DNA of 64,000 nt. Source: Acetobacter garciniae (lineage in GTDB: Bacteria > Pseudomonadota > Alphaproteobacteria > Acetobacterales > Acetobacteraceae). The notes below the pieces were generated by a model. It did no database searches and was not told the origin of the DNA. It saw only the letters and a program-made list of their open reading frames with translations. How positions within the stretch are numbered: the first letter of the stretch is position 1; each line of letters starts with the position of its first letter. Positions 1 to 7,511 of this stretch are shown one piece after another. The position numbers and the translations under genes were made by a program. The stretch lies in assembly GCF_017377735.1 (NCBI RefSeq), contig NZ_JAFVMH010000011.1:20768-84767 (forward strand). The letters are read 5' to 3'.

Positions 1-2
1 TC

Positions 3-104
3 GGGCAGTGTAACGGGACACGGCGCGTGGATGTCGCATGGAGGGATGAAAGGGAAACCTTCTGGGATCTCGCCCGGATGCCTCTCATGGGGTGTGCGCC
101 ATGA
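3..104 (+). CDS. 3' end of an unidentified protein gene (truncated by window edge)
   Basis: An open frame without stops runs from the window edge to a TGA at 102-104 and encodes a tail ending in MPLMGCAP. The TGA overlaps the ATG of the glycosyltransferase as ATGA, a usual sign of translational coupling, so this is probably the last part of the preceding gene of the same operon. In clusters of the MSMEG_0565-0570/Nit1C type the neighbours are a GNAT acetyltransferase and an AIR-synthase-like (sll0787) protein; the tail could belong to the latter, but about 33 residues are too few to decide. Confidence 0.45.
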   Translation, partial: GQCNGTRRVDVAWRDERETFWDLARMPLMGCAP

Positions 105-1279
105 GCCTCTCCATCGGCATCCTGACCCATTCCACCAATCCGCGTGGCGGCGTGGTGCATGGCATGGCGCTGGCGGAAGCCCTGTGCGAGGCAGGCCACG
201 ACGCCACGCTCATTGCGCCGGACGTGACAGGGGCCGGTTTCTTCCGCACGCCCCGCTGCGCCACAAACTGCATCCCGGCCGTGCCCGAGACCGACCTGCC
301 AACGCTGGTGGAACGCCGCATTGCCGAGATCAGGGACGCCCTGCGTGGGCAGCATTTTGACGTGCTGCACGCGCAGGACCCGATCAGCGCCAATGCACTG
401 GCCGAACTGGTGGAAGAGGGACGGATACCGGGCTTTGCCCGCACGGTCCACCATCTTGACCATTTCACGCACCCGGTCCTTGCCGCGCGGCAGGAACGGG
501 GGATCAGGGCGGCGGCCGAACTGTTTACCGTCAGCACAATGTGGGAAGATGTCCTGCGCAACGACCATGGCCGCGAAGCCCCGGTCGTGGGCAACGGGGT
601 TGATCCCGTGCGCTTTTCGTCCGTAGAAACCGCGCACGATGCCACGTTGCGGGCGCGGTATCATCTGCCTGCCGACCGTCACCTGATCCTGTCCGTGGGC
701 GGGATCGAGCGGCGCAAGAACACGCTGCAATTGCTCGACGCATTTCTGGCCCTTCGCCGTGAACAGCCTGATGTGCATCTGGTTGTGGCGGGCGGGGCTT
801 CGCTGCTGGATCATTCTGCCTACCGCACCCGGTTCATGGCGCGTCTGCGCGAAAGCGGTGCGGCCGATCATGTCACCATCACCGGGCTGGTTGCGGATGA
901 GGACATGCCAGCCTTCTACCGGCAGGCGGACGTGCTGGCCTATCCATCCGTAACCGAAGGGTTCGGGCTGTGCCCGCTGGAGGCGCTCGCCTGTGGCACG
1001 CCAGTCGTTGTGCCGGAAATCGCGCCCTTTACCGAGCATCTTTCGCGGGCAGATGCGCTGTGGTGCGACCTTGCGCCCCCCGACACCCTGTTTCTGGCCT
1101 TGCGGGATGCCCTTGGCGCCCAAAACCGCGAACGCTTCCGGGCCACCGGCCCCGCAACCGCCCGCCGTTTCGACTGGGGCAGCGTCGCCAGCCGTCACCT
1201 CCCCGCATACCGGCGTCTAGCAGCGCGGTCGCGCATCGATGCCATTGCTTCAGGAGTTTTGTCACCATGCCCGAAATGA
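101..1279 (+). CDS. MSMEG_0565-type glycosyltransferase (GT4 fold)
   Basis: Predicted GT-B retaining glycosyltransferase of 392 aa that would transfer a sugar from a nucleotide-sugar donor; the acceptor is unknown. The N-terminus carries a glycine-rich acceptor-side loop (THSTNPRGGVVHG) and the C-terminal half has the GT4 donor site with the E-x7-E motif EGFGLCPLE at about residues 286-294, followed by ACGTPVV. I chose the ATG at 101 rather than the in-frame GTG at 92 because it overlaps the preceding stop as ATGA. The 3' end overlaps the next gene by 13 bases. The sequence resembles the glycosyltransferase family named after MSMEG_0565, which travels with MSMEG_0569 and MSMEG_0570 relatives, both present next door. 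The family match is from memory; the fold is clear. Confidence 0.85.
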   Translation: MSLSIGILTHSTNPRGGVVHGMALAEALCEAGHDATLIAPDVTGAGFFRTPRCATNCIPAVPETDLPTLVERRIAEIRDALRGQHFDVLHAQDPISANALAELVEEGRIPGFARTVHHLDHFTHPVLAARQERGIRAAAELFTVSTMWEDVLRNDHGREAPVVGNGVDPVRFSSVETAHDATLRARYHLPADRHLILSVGGIERRKNTLQLLDAFLALRREQPDVHLVVAGGASLLDHSAYRTRFMARLRESGAADHVTITGLVADEDMPAFYRQADVLAYPSVTEGFGLCPLEALACGTPVVVPEIAPFTEHLSRADALWCDLAPPDTLFLALRDALGAQNRERFRATGPATARRFDWGSVASRHLPAYRRLAARSRIDAIASGVLSPCPK

Positions 1280-1554
1280 CCTTTCGCGTGCGCTGGCCCG
1301 ATGGGAAGGAGACTGACTGTTACTCCCCGTCGCTGGTCATAAGGGACCACTTCACGCCCGGTCAGGATTATCCGGTCCGGGAGTTTCTTGAAAAGGCGGA
1401 CACCGCCCTGACGGACGCCAGCGAGCGGGTTCGCGCCCGCTACGGCTTCCCATGCAGCCGCGCCCTTGGCCAGCTTCAGGCCATAAGGCAGGCCAGTGCG
1501 CCTTTTCTGAACCAGTCCGACGCGCAGGTGCGCGTCCTGTCTTTCAGTTATTGA
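1267..1554 (+). CDS. MSMEG_0570-type small protein (nitrogen-starvation cluster)
   Basis: A 95-residue protein starting MPEMTFRVRWPDG and preceded by a good ribosome site (AGGAG about 12 bases before ATG 1267). It has no recognisable catalytic motif. Its length, its charged N-terminal strand (RVRWPDG) and its position between an MSMEG_0565-like glycosyltransferase and an MSMEG_0569-like flavoprotein match the MSMEG_0570 family, described as a nitrogen-starvation response protein of unknown biochemical role. A longer in-frame extension upstream (to 970) lies wholly inside the glycosyltransferase gene and is rejected. It is probably co-transcribed with both neighbours. Confidence 0.75.
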   Translation: MPEMTFRVRWPDGKETDCYSPSLVIRDHFTPGQDYPVREFLEKADTALTDASERVRARYGFPCSRALGQLQAIRQASAPFLNQSDAQVRVLSFSY

Positions 1555-1570
1555 GACGAAAAGAACGACC

Positions 1571-2818
1571 ATGACACAGAACGAGAAAAGCATCCCCGTC
1601 ATCATCGTGGGCGGCGGACAGGCCGGGCTTTCCATGAGCTGGTATCTCTGCCGCGAGAAGGTGGAGCACATTGTCCTTGAGGCAAAGACGGCCTGCCATT
1701 CGTGGGATGATGAACGCTGGGACAATTTCTGCCTCGTCACACCGAACTGGCAATGCGAACTCCCCGGCCACCCGTACAAGGGAAAAGATCCGCACGGCTT
1801 TATGGTGAAGCAGGAAATCATCGACTACGTCAAAGGCTTTGTTAACTCGTTCAACCCACCGTTACGTGAACACACAGCGGTTACTTCCATCACACGTCAC
1901 AAGGCCGGTGGCTATCGTGTGGTGGCGGGCGGTGAGACCTGGCACGCAAAGCATGTGGTCATCGCCTCGGGAGCTTACCAGGATGCGGTGATCCCCGGAT
2001 ATGCGAGCGCTATCGATCCATCGATCTTTCAGGTGCACTCACAGGATTACCGTAATGCGGCCCAGTTGCCAGAAGGGGCTGTGCTGGTTGTGGGCAGCGG
2101 CCAGTCCGGCGCGCAGATCGTCGAGGATCTGTTCCTTGAAAAACGCAAGGTCCATCTCTGTGTCGGCTCCGCCCCGCGCGTCTCGCGCTTCTACCGTGGC
2201 CGCGACGTTGTGGACTGGCTTGCGGACATGCACTTCTACGATCTTACGGTGGATAATCACCCCCTGCGTGACGGCGCACGCGACAAGACCAATCATTACG
2301 TCACGGGCCGAAATGGCGGGCATGACCTTGATCTGCGCAAGTTCGCGAAGGAAGGCGTGGGCCTGCACGGCACGCTGGAGACCATCCGCGATGAAGTGGC
2401 GCACTTCGCGCCGGATCTGAAAGAAAACCTTGATGATGCGGACAAGACCAATGCCGACATCAAGAAATCCATCGATGCCTGGATTGCCCGTGAAGGGATC
2501 AGTGCGCCAACCGAAACGCCCTACGTGCCCGTCTGGGAGCCTGATGGCAGCAACACGCCGCTCGACCTGAAGGCGGCCGGGATCACCTCGATCCTCTGGT
2601 GCATCGGCTTCCGTCCGAACTATCGCTGGATTGATCTGCCGGTCTTCAACGGGGCCAACAAGCCGGTCTGGCATCGTGGCGTGACCGATGCGCCGGGCTT
2701 CTACTTCCTCGGCCTGCCATGGCTGCACACATGGGGATCGGGACGGTTCTCCGGTGTCTCGCGTGATGCCGCGTGGCTGGCCAGCCAGATCACCGGCAAA
2801 GATGTGCCTGTAGCCTGA
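1571..2818 (+). CDS. MSMEG_0569-type FAD/NAD(P)H-dependent oxidoreductase
   Basis: Flavoprotein of 415 aa with the two Rossmann motifs of flavin-containing monooxygenases: IIVGGGQAG at residues 11-19 for FAD and VLVVGSGQSG at 171-180 for NAD(P)H. The C-terminal part (WCIGFRPNY ... GLPWLHTWGSGRF) is typical of this family. It probably oxygenates or oxidises a small nitrogen or carbon substrate in the cytoplasm; the substrate is unknown. It follows the MSMEG_0570-like gene by 16 bases and precedes the acyl-CoA synthetase gene by 15, so all are likely one operon. In Nit1C clusters, which are linked to nitrilase-dependent cyanide assimilation, a flavoprotein of this kind is a standard member. The nitrilase and radical-SAM genes would lie before the window. 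Confidence 0.85.
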   Translation: MTQNEKSIPVIIVGGGQAGLSMSWYLCREKVEHIVLEAKTACHSWDDERWDNFCLVTPNWQCELPGHPYKGKDPHGFMVKQEIIDYVKGFVNSFNPPLREHTAVTSITRHKAGGYRVVAGGETWHAKHVVIASGAYQDAVIPGYASAIDPSIFQVHSQDYRNAAQLPEGAVLVVGSGQSGAQIVEDLFLEKRKVHLCVGSAPRVSRFYRGRDVVDWLADMHFYDLTVDNHPLRDGARDKTNHYVTGRNGGHDLDLRKFAKEGVGLHGTLETIRDEVAHFAPDLKENLDDADKTNADIKKSIDAWIAREGISAPTETPYVPVWEPDGSNTPLDLKAAGITSILWCIGFRPNYRWIDLPVFNGANKPVWHRGVTDAPGFYFLGLPWLHTWGSGRFSGVSRDAAWLASQITGKDVPVA

Positions 2819-2833
2819 ACGGAGTAAAGCGCC

Positions 2834-4606
2834 ATGCTTCCATGGACGACATACGAGGCGATGTACGATGCGGCACTGACCCAGCCCGAGCAGTTCTGGC
2901 TGGCTGCGGCACAGCGCGTCACATGGAAGCAGGCCCCTGTGACCGCATGCAGGACACGGTCGGATGGCTGGCATGACTGGTTTCCCGATGCCACGCTCAA
3001 TACCTGCCACAACGCCGTGGACCGGCATATTGAAAACGGTCGCGGTGACCAGGCGGCCCTGATCTGGCATTCCTGCGCCACGAAGGAACGGCAGGTGGTA
3101 ACCTACCGGGAACTACAGGGCAGGGTGGCCGGGTTTGCCGGTGGCCTACGATCGCTGGGAGTAGGCAAGGGCGACCATGTCCTGATCGCCATGCCGACCA
3201 TGATCGAAACCGCCATCGCCATGCTGGCCTGTGCGCGGATCGGGGCCGTGCATGTGGTGGTTTTTGCGGGTTATGCCGGGCCCGAACTGGCGTACAGGAT
3301 TGATGATGTGGCACCGAAGGTCATCATTATTGCTAGTTGCAGCTTTCAGGGGCAGACGCCCATCCCGTCTGCGCCCGCCCTGAACGAGGCACTTGCCACG
3401 GCAACGCACAGGCCCCAGGCCTGTGTGATCGTGCAGCGCGAAGCTTGCTCGGCCTCGCTTCTGCCGGTGCGGGATCATGATTTTTGTACGCTGGAACAGT
3501 CCGCACCAGCAGAGCCGGTCATGCTCCGGTCAGAAGATCCGCTCTATATCCTCCATACATCCGGAACGACGGGCAATGCGAAGGGCATCGTGCGTGACAA
3601 TGGTGGCCACGCTGTAGCTCTCGCCCTGTCCATGGATCTGATCTACGGCTGCAAACGCGGCGATACCTTCTTCACGACATCGGATCTGGGCTGGGTGGTC
3701 GGCCATTCCTATGGCGTCTACGCGCCGCTGATCAGTGGCTGCACCAGTGTGATCGTGGAAGGGGGCGCATCAACTTCTGCGATCCGCGCGCTTTGCCATG
3801 AGCACGCGGTGAAATGCCTGTTTACCACGCCCACTCAGATGCGGCTCATGCGACAGGAGAGCCGCTATCTGTCAAGGGCGATACTGCCTGCGCTAGCGCG
3901 CATCTTCGTGGCTGGGGAGTATGCGGACCCAACCTTGCTGGAGTGGGCACGGTCGTATTTCCGCAAACCTGTGGTCAATCACTGGTGGCAGACCGAAACC
4001 GGGTGGAGCATCACCGCCCATTTCTTTGGCCTGCCCAAGCGTGAACCGGTCTCGCTCATGAACGATATCGGCCGGCCTGCGCCCGGATTCCGTCCGGCCA
4101 TCGTGTCGTCCATGCCGGGCGAACAATGCGGGGAGATTGTCCTGTCCCTGCCGCTGCCGCCTGGTTGTCTCGCTGGGATGTGGAAGGATGGGGCTATCGA
4201 CATTCCGTCCGCTTATCTTGATGAAACAGGTAGATATTACCGAACCTTTGACGAAGGCATGATTGAGGCCAACCGCGCCGTTCATATGCTCGGGCGTTCT
4301 GACGACGTGATCAAGGTGGCAGGCCGGCGTATTTCAGGGGTGCAAATCGAGAAGATTATTGCCGCTCATCCAGCTGTTCATGCGTGTGCTGTGGTGGCCA
4401 TGCCTGACGAATTGCGGGGACAGCGACCTGTTGCCTATGTAGCCGTTGACTCCCAGGCCGCCTGCGAACCATCTTCCGAGGAAATCGTAGCACGGGTCAA
4501 CGAAGTCATCGGCCGCTGGGTTGGTCTGAAGGAAGTCCGCTTCGTCAGGCATCTGCCGACCACGGTATCTGGCAAGATCACACGGAAACGCCTGCTGGTG
4601 TCCTGA
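2834..4606 (+). CDS. Acyl-CoA synthetase, propionyl-CoA synthetase-like
   Basis: AMP-forming acyl-CoA ligase of 590 aa (carboxylate + ATP + CoA to acyl-CoA + AMP + PPi). The phosphate-binding loop YILHTSGTTGNAKG sits at about 238-251, and the C-terminal domain ends in TVSGKITRKR, which holds the lysine required for adenylation. The stretch after the P-loop (IVRDNGGHAVALALSMDLIY) and the motif DLGWVVGHSYGVYAPL resemble PrpE/ACSS3 enzymes more than acetyl-CoA synthetase. The protein is somewhat shorter than the roughly 630 aa usual for PrpE. A GGAG ribosome site precedes ATG 2834, 15 bases after the flavoprotein gene, so it is probably the last gene of that operon. Short-chain specificity is inferred from similarity only. 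Confidence 0.8.
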   Translation: MLPWTTYEAMYDAALTQPEQFWLAAAQRVTWKQAPVTACRTRSDGWHDWFPDATLNTCHNAVDRHIENGRGDQAALIWHSCATKERQVVTYRELQGRVAGFAGGLRSLGVGKGDHVLIAMPTMIETAIAMLACARIGAVHVVVFAGYAGPELAYRIDDVAPKVIIIASCSFQGQTPIPSAPALNEALATATHRPQACVIVQREACSASLLPVRDHDFCTLEQSAPAEPVMLRSEDPLYILHTSGTTGNAKGIVRDNGGHAVALALSMDLIYGCKRGDTFFTTSDLGWVVGHSYGVYAPLISGCTSVIVEGGASTSAIRALCHEHAVKCLFTTPTQMRLMRQESRYLSRAILPALARIFVAGEYADPTLLEWARSYFRKPVVNHWWQTETGWSITAHFFGLPKREPVSLMNDIGRPAPGFRPAIVSSMPGEQCGEIVLSLPLPPGCLAGMWKDGAIDIPSAYLDETGRYYRTFDEGMIEANRAVHMLGRSDDVIKVAGRRISGVQIEKIIAAHPAVHACAVVAMPDELRGQRPVAYVAVDSQAACEPSSEEIVARVNEVIGRWVGLKEVRFVRHLPTTVSGKITRKRLLVS

Positions 4607-4646
4607 AGGAATTAGTGCGGCATTGCATTTGTGGAAGGGCCAGCCT

Positions 4647-4770
4647 TCAGATGGCCTGACCGCCAGAGACCTCGATCCGCTGCGCGTTCACCCAGCGATT
4701 ACTCTCGGATAAAAGCGAGGCAATCATTGGGGCGATGTCATCTGCGATATCAGGCCTGAACAGCCACGGT
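4647..4770 (-). pseudogene. C-terminal remnant of a short-chain dehydrogenase
   Basis: On the minus strand an open stretch ends with DIADDIAPMIASLLSES, then NRWVNAQRIEVSGGQAI and a TGA at 4647-4649. This is the classic C-terminus of SDR-family oxidoreductases (APLVAFLAS...W..GQ.I.V.GG). The Rossmann N-terminus and the YxxxK active site are missing: upstream the frame runs into the IS-like sequence at about 4770-4800. It is therefore a decayed 3' fragment, probably cut by a transposition event. The exact junction cannot be fixed from one sequence. Confidence 0.7.
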
Positions 4771-4777
4771 TTTACCG

Positions 4778-4792
4778 GAGAGTAAAACTCTC
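4778..4792. repeat. Small perfect hairpin at the IS-remnant edge
   Basis: GAGAGT (4778-4783) and ACTCTC (4787-4792) pair around AAA. It lies directly before the GGAGG ribosome site of the transposase remnant and may be part of the insertion-sequence end or leader. Confidence 0.4.
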
Positions 4793-4797
4793 GGAGG

Positions 4798-4980
4798 ATG
4801 AGCCCTATGGCAGAGAAAAAGAAAATATCGAGTTATTCGCCTGAATTCCATGAGCGAGCCGTGCGCCTTCTGGACAAGCATCGCTCGGATTACCCGAGCA
4901 TTTCGGCAGCCTGTCGCAAAACCGTTACAAGTCCAAACGCGTGCTGCCTTCCCCATAGGCTAGTCCTATCACGAGGGTAG
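4798..4980 (+). pseudogene. IS3-family transposase OrfA remnant
   Basis: A GGAGG-preceded ATG opens a frame whose first 40 residues (SSYSPEFHERAVRLLDKH, then RSDYPSISAAC) look like the N-terminal helix-turn-helix of IS3-group OrfA proteins. The similarity stops near residue 38 and the frame ends at 4980; normal OrfA proteins have about 90-100 residues and are followed by the integrase orfB, which is absent. The 3' end overlaps the tail of the L,D-transpeptidase gene on the other strand. It is a dead fragment left by insertion and deletion, and lies beside the truncated dehydrogenase gene. Confidence 0.65.
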
Positions 4981-6357
4981 AGGCACACGGGCATGCGGCG
5001 GCCTATGCAACTGCTTCCAGAGTGCAGGGTCCCGGTTGTAGAAATCCGGCGCGTATCGCAGCGCGCCGTTTTCGTCCACGAACGCGGTCAGGTAAATGAC
5101 GAAGACCGACACACCCGTAGGTAGGTCGTGACGCGTCGTCTTGCCGGTCGCGATCTCCTGATCCACGGCCTTGAGAGGTTCCTTCAGCAAAATGGCTGCC
5201 AATTCCCGCGGATTTTGCACCCGGATGCACCCATGGCTGATACGGCGGTTGACACGATTGAACTCGGACTGGTCGGGCGTGTCGTGAAGATAGACGTCAA
5301 AACGATTGGGCATGTCGAACATCAGCAGGCCGAGCCCCGCTTCCGGCCCCGCCATCTGCTCGATTTCTCCGTTGGGAAGCATGATCATCCTGTTGCGGGC
5401 AAGATAGTTCGGATCGCGACTGATCTTGGGCAGCATCTCACGCGTCACGATGTCTTTCGGAACGACCCAGGGCGGATTGAACAGGCTCGCTTCGATTAGC
5501 GCCTGGAATTCCGGGCTCTGGTTGCGCTTCGCGTCCTGCCCGACGATCACCCGGGTGGCCATTACTGGCTGGTTATCGTGATAGGCCACCAGCCGTTCAT
5601 CCGCCACGTTGACCACGATGCGATCGGCGGGCATCGCGCGCGGCAACCATCGCTGGCGTTCGAGATTGACCTCGATCCGGCGCTGGCAATCCACGACCTT
5701 GCGCCGTTCAGTCGGTCCTGCGGAACGGCAGGTCCGCAACGCCTGTCGCAGGGCGCGATAGGCCGGGGTCGTGGGGGCGAGGCTTTCGATCATAGCCACC
5801 GGATCAGCGGCGTCCAGGGCCTGGCTCACTTGGGCCGCGACATCGACCGCCGCGGGGATCAGGGCCTGATTGTCGTCGCGTCGTTCCGGCGGTACGGCCC
5901 CGTGCGCCAGAGCGTCGGCATAGGACAGTGCTGCGTCCGACAGCAGAAGTTCACGCTCAAGCGGTGTCAGGTTCTTGTTGTGCCGCAACAGGTCGGCGTG
6001 AAACGATACGGGGTCCAGACCTTGGTCGCCCGCTTGGGCAATGGCCTTCAGGATGGCCTGTGCCTGGGCGGGATGTTTATCCCATACCGGTTCAAAGTCA
6101 TGGCGAGCGTAAAATCGTTTCAGCAGGCCGCCGTTGAGCGTGTCCCCCCGCGCGGTGACCGACTCCGGTGCGTTGAGTGCGCGCCCTATCTCGGTGGACG
6201 CATACTCCGGGACGGCGGTGCAGGCGGAGAGAGCCGCCACCGCCGCCAGCGCGCAATGGCGGGCGGCAGCAACCCATCGGCCCGCAGTGCGTTTTATTGT
6301 TCTGATCGTTGAGGAATCGTCATAATATGACCCGTTTTGCCACCATGATGTAGACAC
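4969..6357 (-). CDS. L,D-transpeptidase lipoprotein (YcbB-like)
   Basis: Predicted periplasmic cross-linking enzyme of 462 aa that forms 3-3 links in peptidoglycan or attaches proteins to it. After a basic N-terminus a hydrophobic stretch ends in the lipobox LSAC with Cys46, so it is probably a lipoprotein. The middle part (about 60-240) matches the scaffold region of YcbB-like enzymes. The YkuD catalytic domain follows (about 245-440) with YLHDT at 356-360 and the active-site motif RISHGCIRV (His375, Cys377). The length suits the YcbB class rather than the short ErfK type. All catalytic residues are present. It stands alone on the minus strand, convergent with the IS remnant and divergent from the small lipoprotein gene at 6468. 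Confidence 0.88.
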   Translation of the reverse strand: MSTSWWQNGSYYDDSSTIRTIKRTAGRWVAAARHCALAAVAALSACTAVPEYASTEIGRALNAPESVTARGDTLNGGLLKRFYARHDFEPVWDKHPAQAQAILKAIAQAGDQGLDPVSFHADLLRHNKNLTPLERELLLSDAALSYADALAHGAVPPERRDDNQALIPAAVDVAAQVSQALDAADPVAMIESLAPTTPAYRALRQALRTCRSAGPTERRKVVDCQRRIEVNLERQRWLPRAMPADRIVVNVADERLVAYHDNQPVMATRVIVGQDAKRNQSPEFQALIEASLFNPPWVVPKDIVTREMLPKISRDPNYLARNRMIMLPNGEIEQMAGPEAGLGLLMFDMPNRFDVYLHDTPDQSEFNRVNRRISHGCIRVQNPRELAAILLKEPLKAVDQEIATGKTTRHDLPTGVSVFVIYLTAFVDENGALRYAPDFYNRDPALWKQLHRPPHARVPLPS

Positions 6358-6467
6358 GAAACACGACTCCTCGATCTTCAGTATGACGTAAATAGCAGTT
6401 TGACTTTCTGTCGAGTGATGTTCTTAACTACTTACTGTCCATCAGGGACTGAACAAAGGGGTAACAG

Positions 6468-6659
6468 ATGTCCGCGAATTCCAAAACATCGTCCCGTTAC
6501 AGACTGCTCCGTAATGCGGCGCTTGTAGCCGTCGTCATTCCTCTGTCGCTGCTCGCCGCTTGCGCAGACGACAAGCCACCGCCGCCCCCACCACCCGCGC
6601 CCGCCGAAGCACCGCCCCCCCCGCCGCCCCCGCCGCCAGCACCTCCGGCCCGCGGCTGA
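6468..6659 (+). CDS. Proline-rich mini-lipoprotein
   Basis: A 63-residue protein with a basic N-terminus, a hydrophobic segment (NAALVAVVIPLSLLAAC) ending in the lipobox LAAC, then an almost pure proline/alanine tail with two runs of seven and nine prolines. A good ribosome site (AAAGGGG) precedes ATG 6468 and a strong hairpin follows the stop, so it is a complete gene. The mature form would be a lipid-anchored polyproline rod in the periplasm, possibly spanning toward peptidoglycan. It is divergent from the L,D-transpeptidase gene. The function is unknown; proline runs of this kind may need EF-P for translation. Confidence 0.7.
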   Translation: MSANSKTSSRYRLLRNAALVAVVIPLSLLAACADDKPPPPPPPAPAEAPPPPPPPPPAPPARG

Positions 6660-6688
6660 CGCCTGCTTTCGACAGTTCAATACATGAG

Positions 6689-6715
6689 CTTCCAGCTCCT
6701 TCATGGAGCTGGAAG
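6689..6715 (+). terminator. Hairpin terminator after the mini-lipoprotein gene
   Basis: CTTCCAGCTCC (6689-6699) and GGAGCTGGAAG (6705-6715) form a perfect 11-bp stem with a five-base loop, 30 bases after the stop codon. The T-rich tract follows only after about 14 bases, so it is not a textbook intrinsic terminator; the stem may also stabilise the mRNA end. It can work in both directions for the convergent broken TetR gene. Confidence 0.6.
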
Positions 6716-6850
6716 ATTTGAAAAACTTTTTGGATATAATGCGCTCTCTGGTCTTGTAATGAGGGAGGCATGAAACACTCCAGTTTCTTTGATGTTGAAG
6801 ACTGAACTGCCCAGATTTTACCGAAGAGCGATTGCAGGCCCTTATTCTGC

Positions 6851-7444
6851 TCAATTGTGCGCTGCAGTATCGAGCAGCAGTCGTGCCAGTTTGCCGGTCT
6901 GTGCCACAGGGCCCGGAGAGAGAAAGACCTGCCCGCAGGTATAGGTGCTTTCCATAATCAAGATCAGGCCATCGGTCAGCAGGTCAGGATCGTCTGTCGT
7001 CAGAGTGCATACTTTCTGCCTGACCCACTCACGGATTTCCTGTTTCAGACGTGCGACTTCCTGACGAACGGGGTGTTCCGGTTCCGGATACTCGGCAATG
7101 GGATTAGTCAGCGCGCAGCCACGATAACCGGGCTGGCTAGGCCGTCGGGCCAGGTCATCGAAATAGGCGAGAATTTGTGTACAGGGATCATTTGGATGAT
7201 CGTGGCAGATCGCGTCAATCCGGTACCAGAACGCCTGCTGGTAATCCGCCAGCTACGCGGCCGTCGGCCCATCCTTGGAGCCAAAAGCCCTATAGAGAGA
7301 AGACTTGGTCACACCCGCCTTGTGTACGATCTCACCCACGCCAACGGCGCGAATACCCTGATTGTAGAACAGGTCACGCGCCGAACTGCGGATTTTACTG
7401 GCCGCACAGGGACGGGGGAGAGCTTTGGGAGACGACATTTCCAA
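6851..7444 (-). pseudogene. TetR-family repressor broken by one in-frame amber codon
   Basis: The minus strand encodes a full TetR-type regulator of about 197 residues if one TAG at 7253-7255 is read through. The N-terminal helix-turn-helix is intact (ARDLFYNQGIRAVGVGEIV, then HKAGVTKSSLYRAFGSKDG). After the TAG the same frame continues with LADYQQAFWYRIDAICHD and runs without further stops to a TGA at 6851-6853. Relatives commonly have Tyr at the stop position (AAYLADYQ), so one substitution probably made it. It is divergent from the MFS transporter gene and was presumably its repressor. A recent null mutation or a sequencing error are both possible. Confidence 0.8.
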
Positions 7445-7462
7445 ACTCGCAACTGGCGATGT

Positions 7463-7474
7463 TACCGATCGGTA
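7463..7474. promoter_or_regulatory. Palindrome between the tetR remnant and the MFS gene, putative operator
   Basis: TACCGATCGGTA is a perfect 12-bp palindrome, followed directly by a second ACCGAT. It lies 38 bases before the MFS start and 19 bases before the start of the broken TetR gene, where TetR-type operators usually sit. Whether this is the operator is inferred. Confidence 0.45.
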
Positions 7475-7511
7475 CCGATGGTCGGGACAACGTAACTTAT
7501 CGGTCAGTCAT

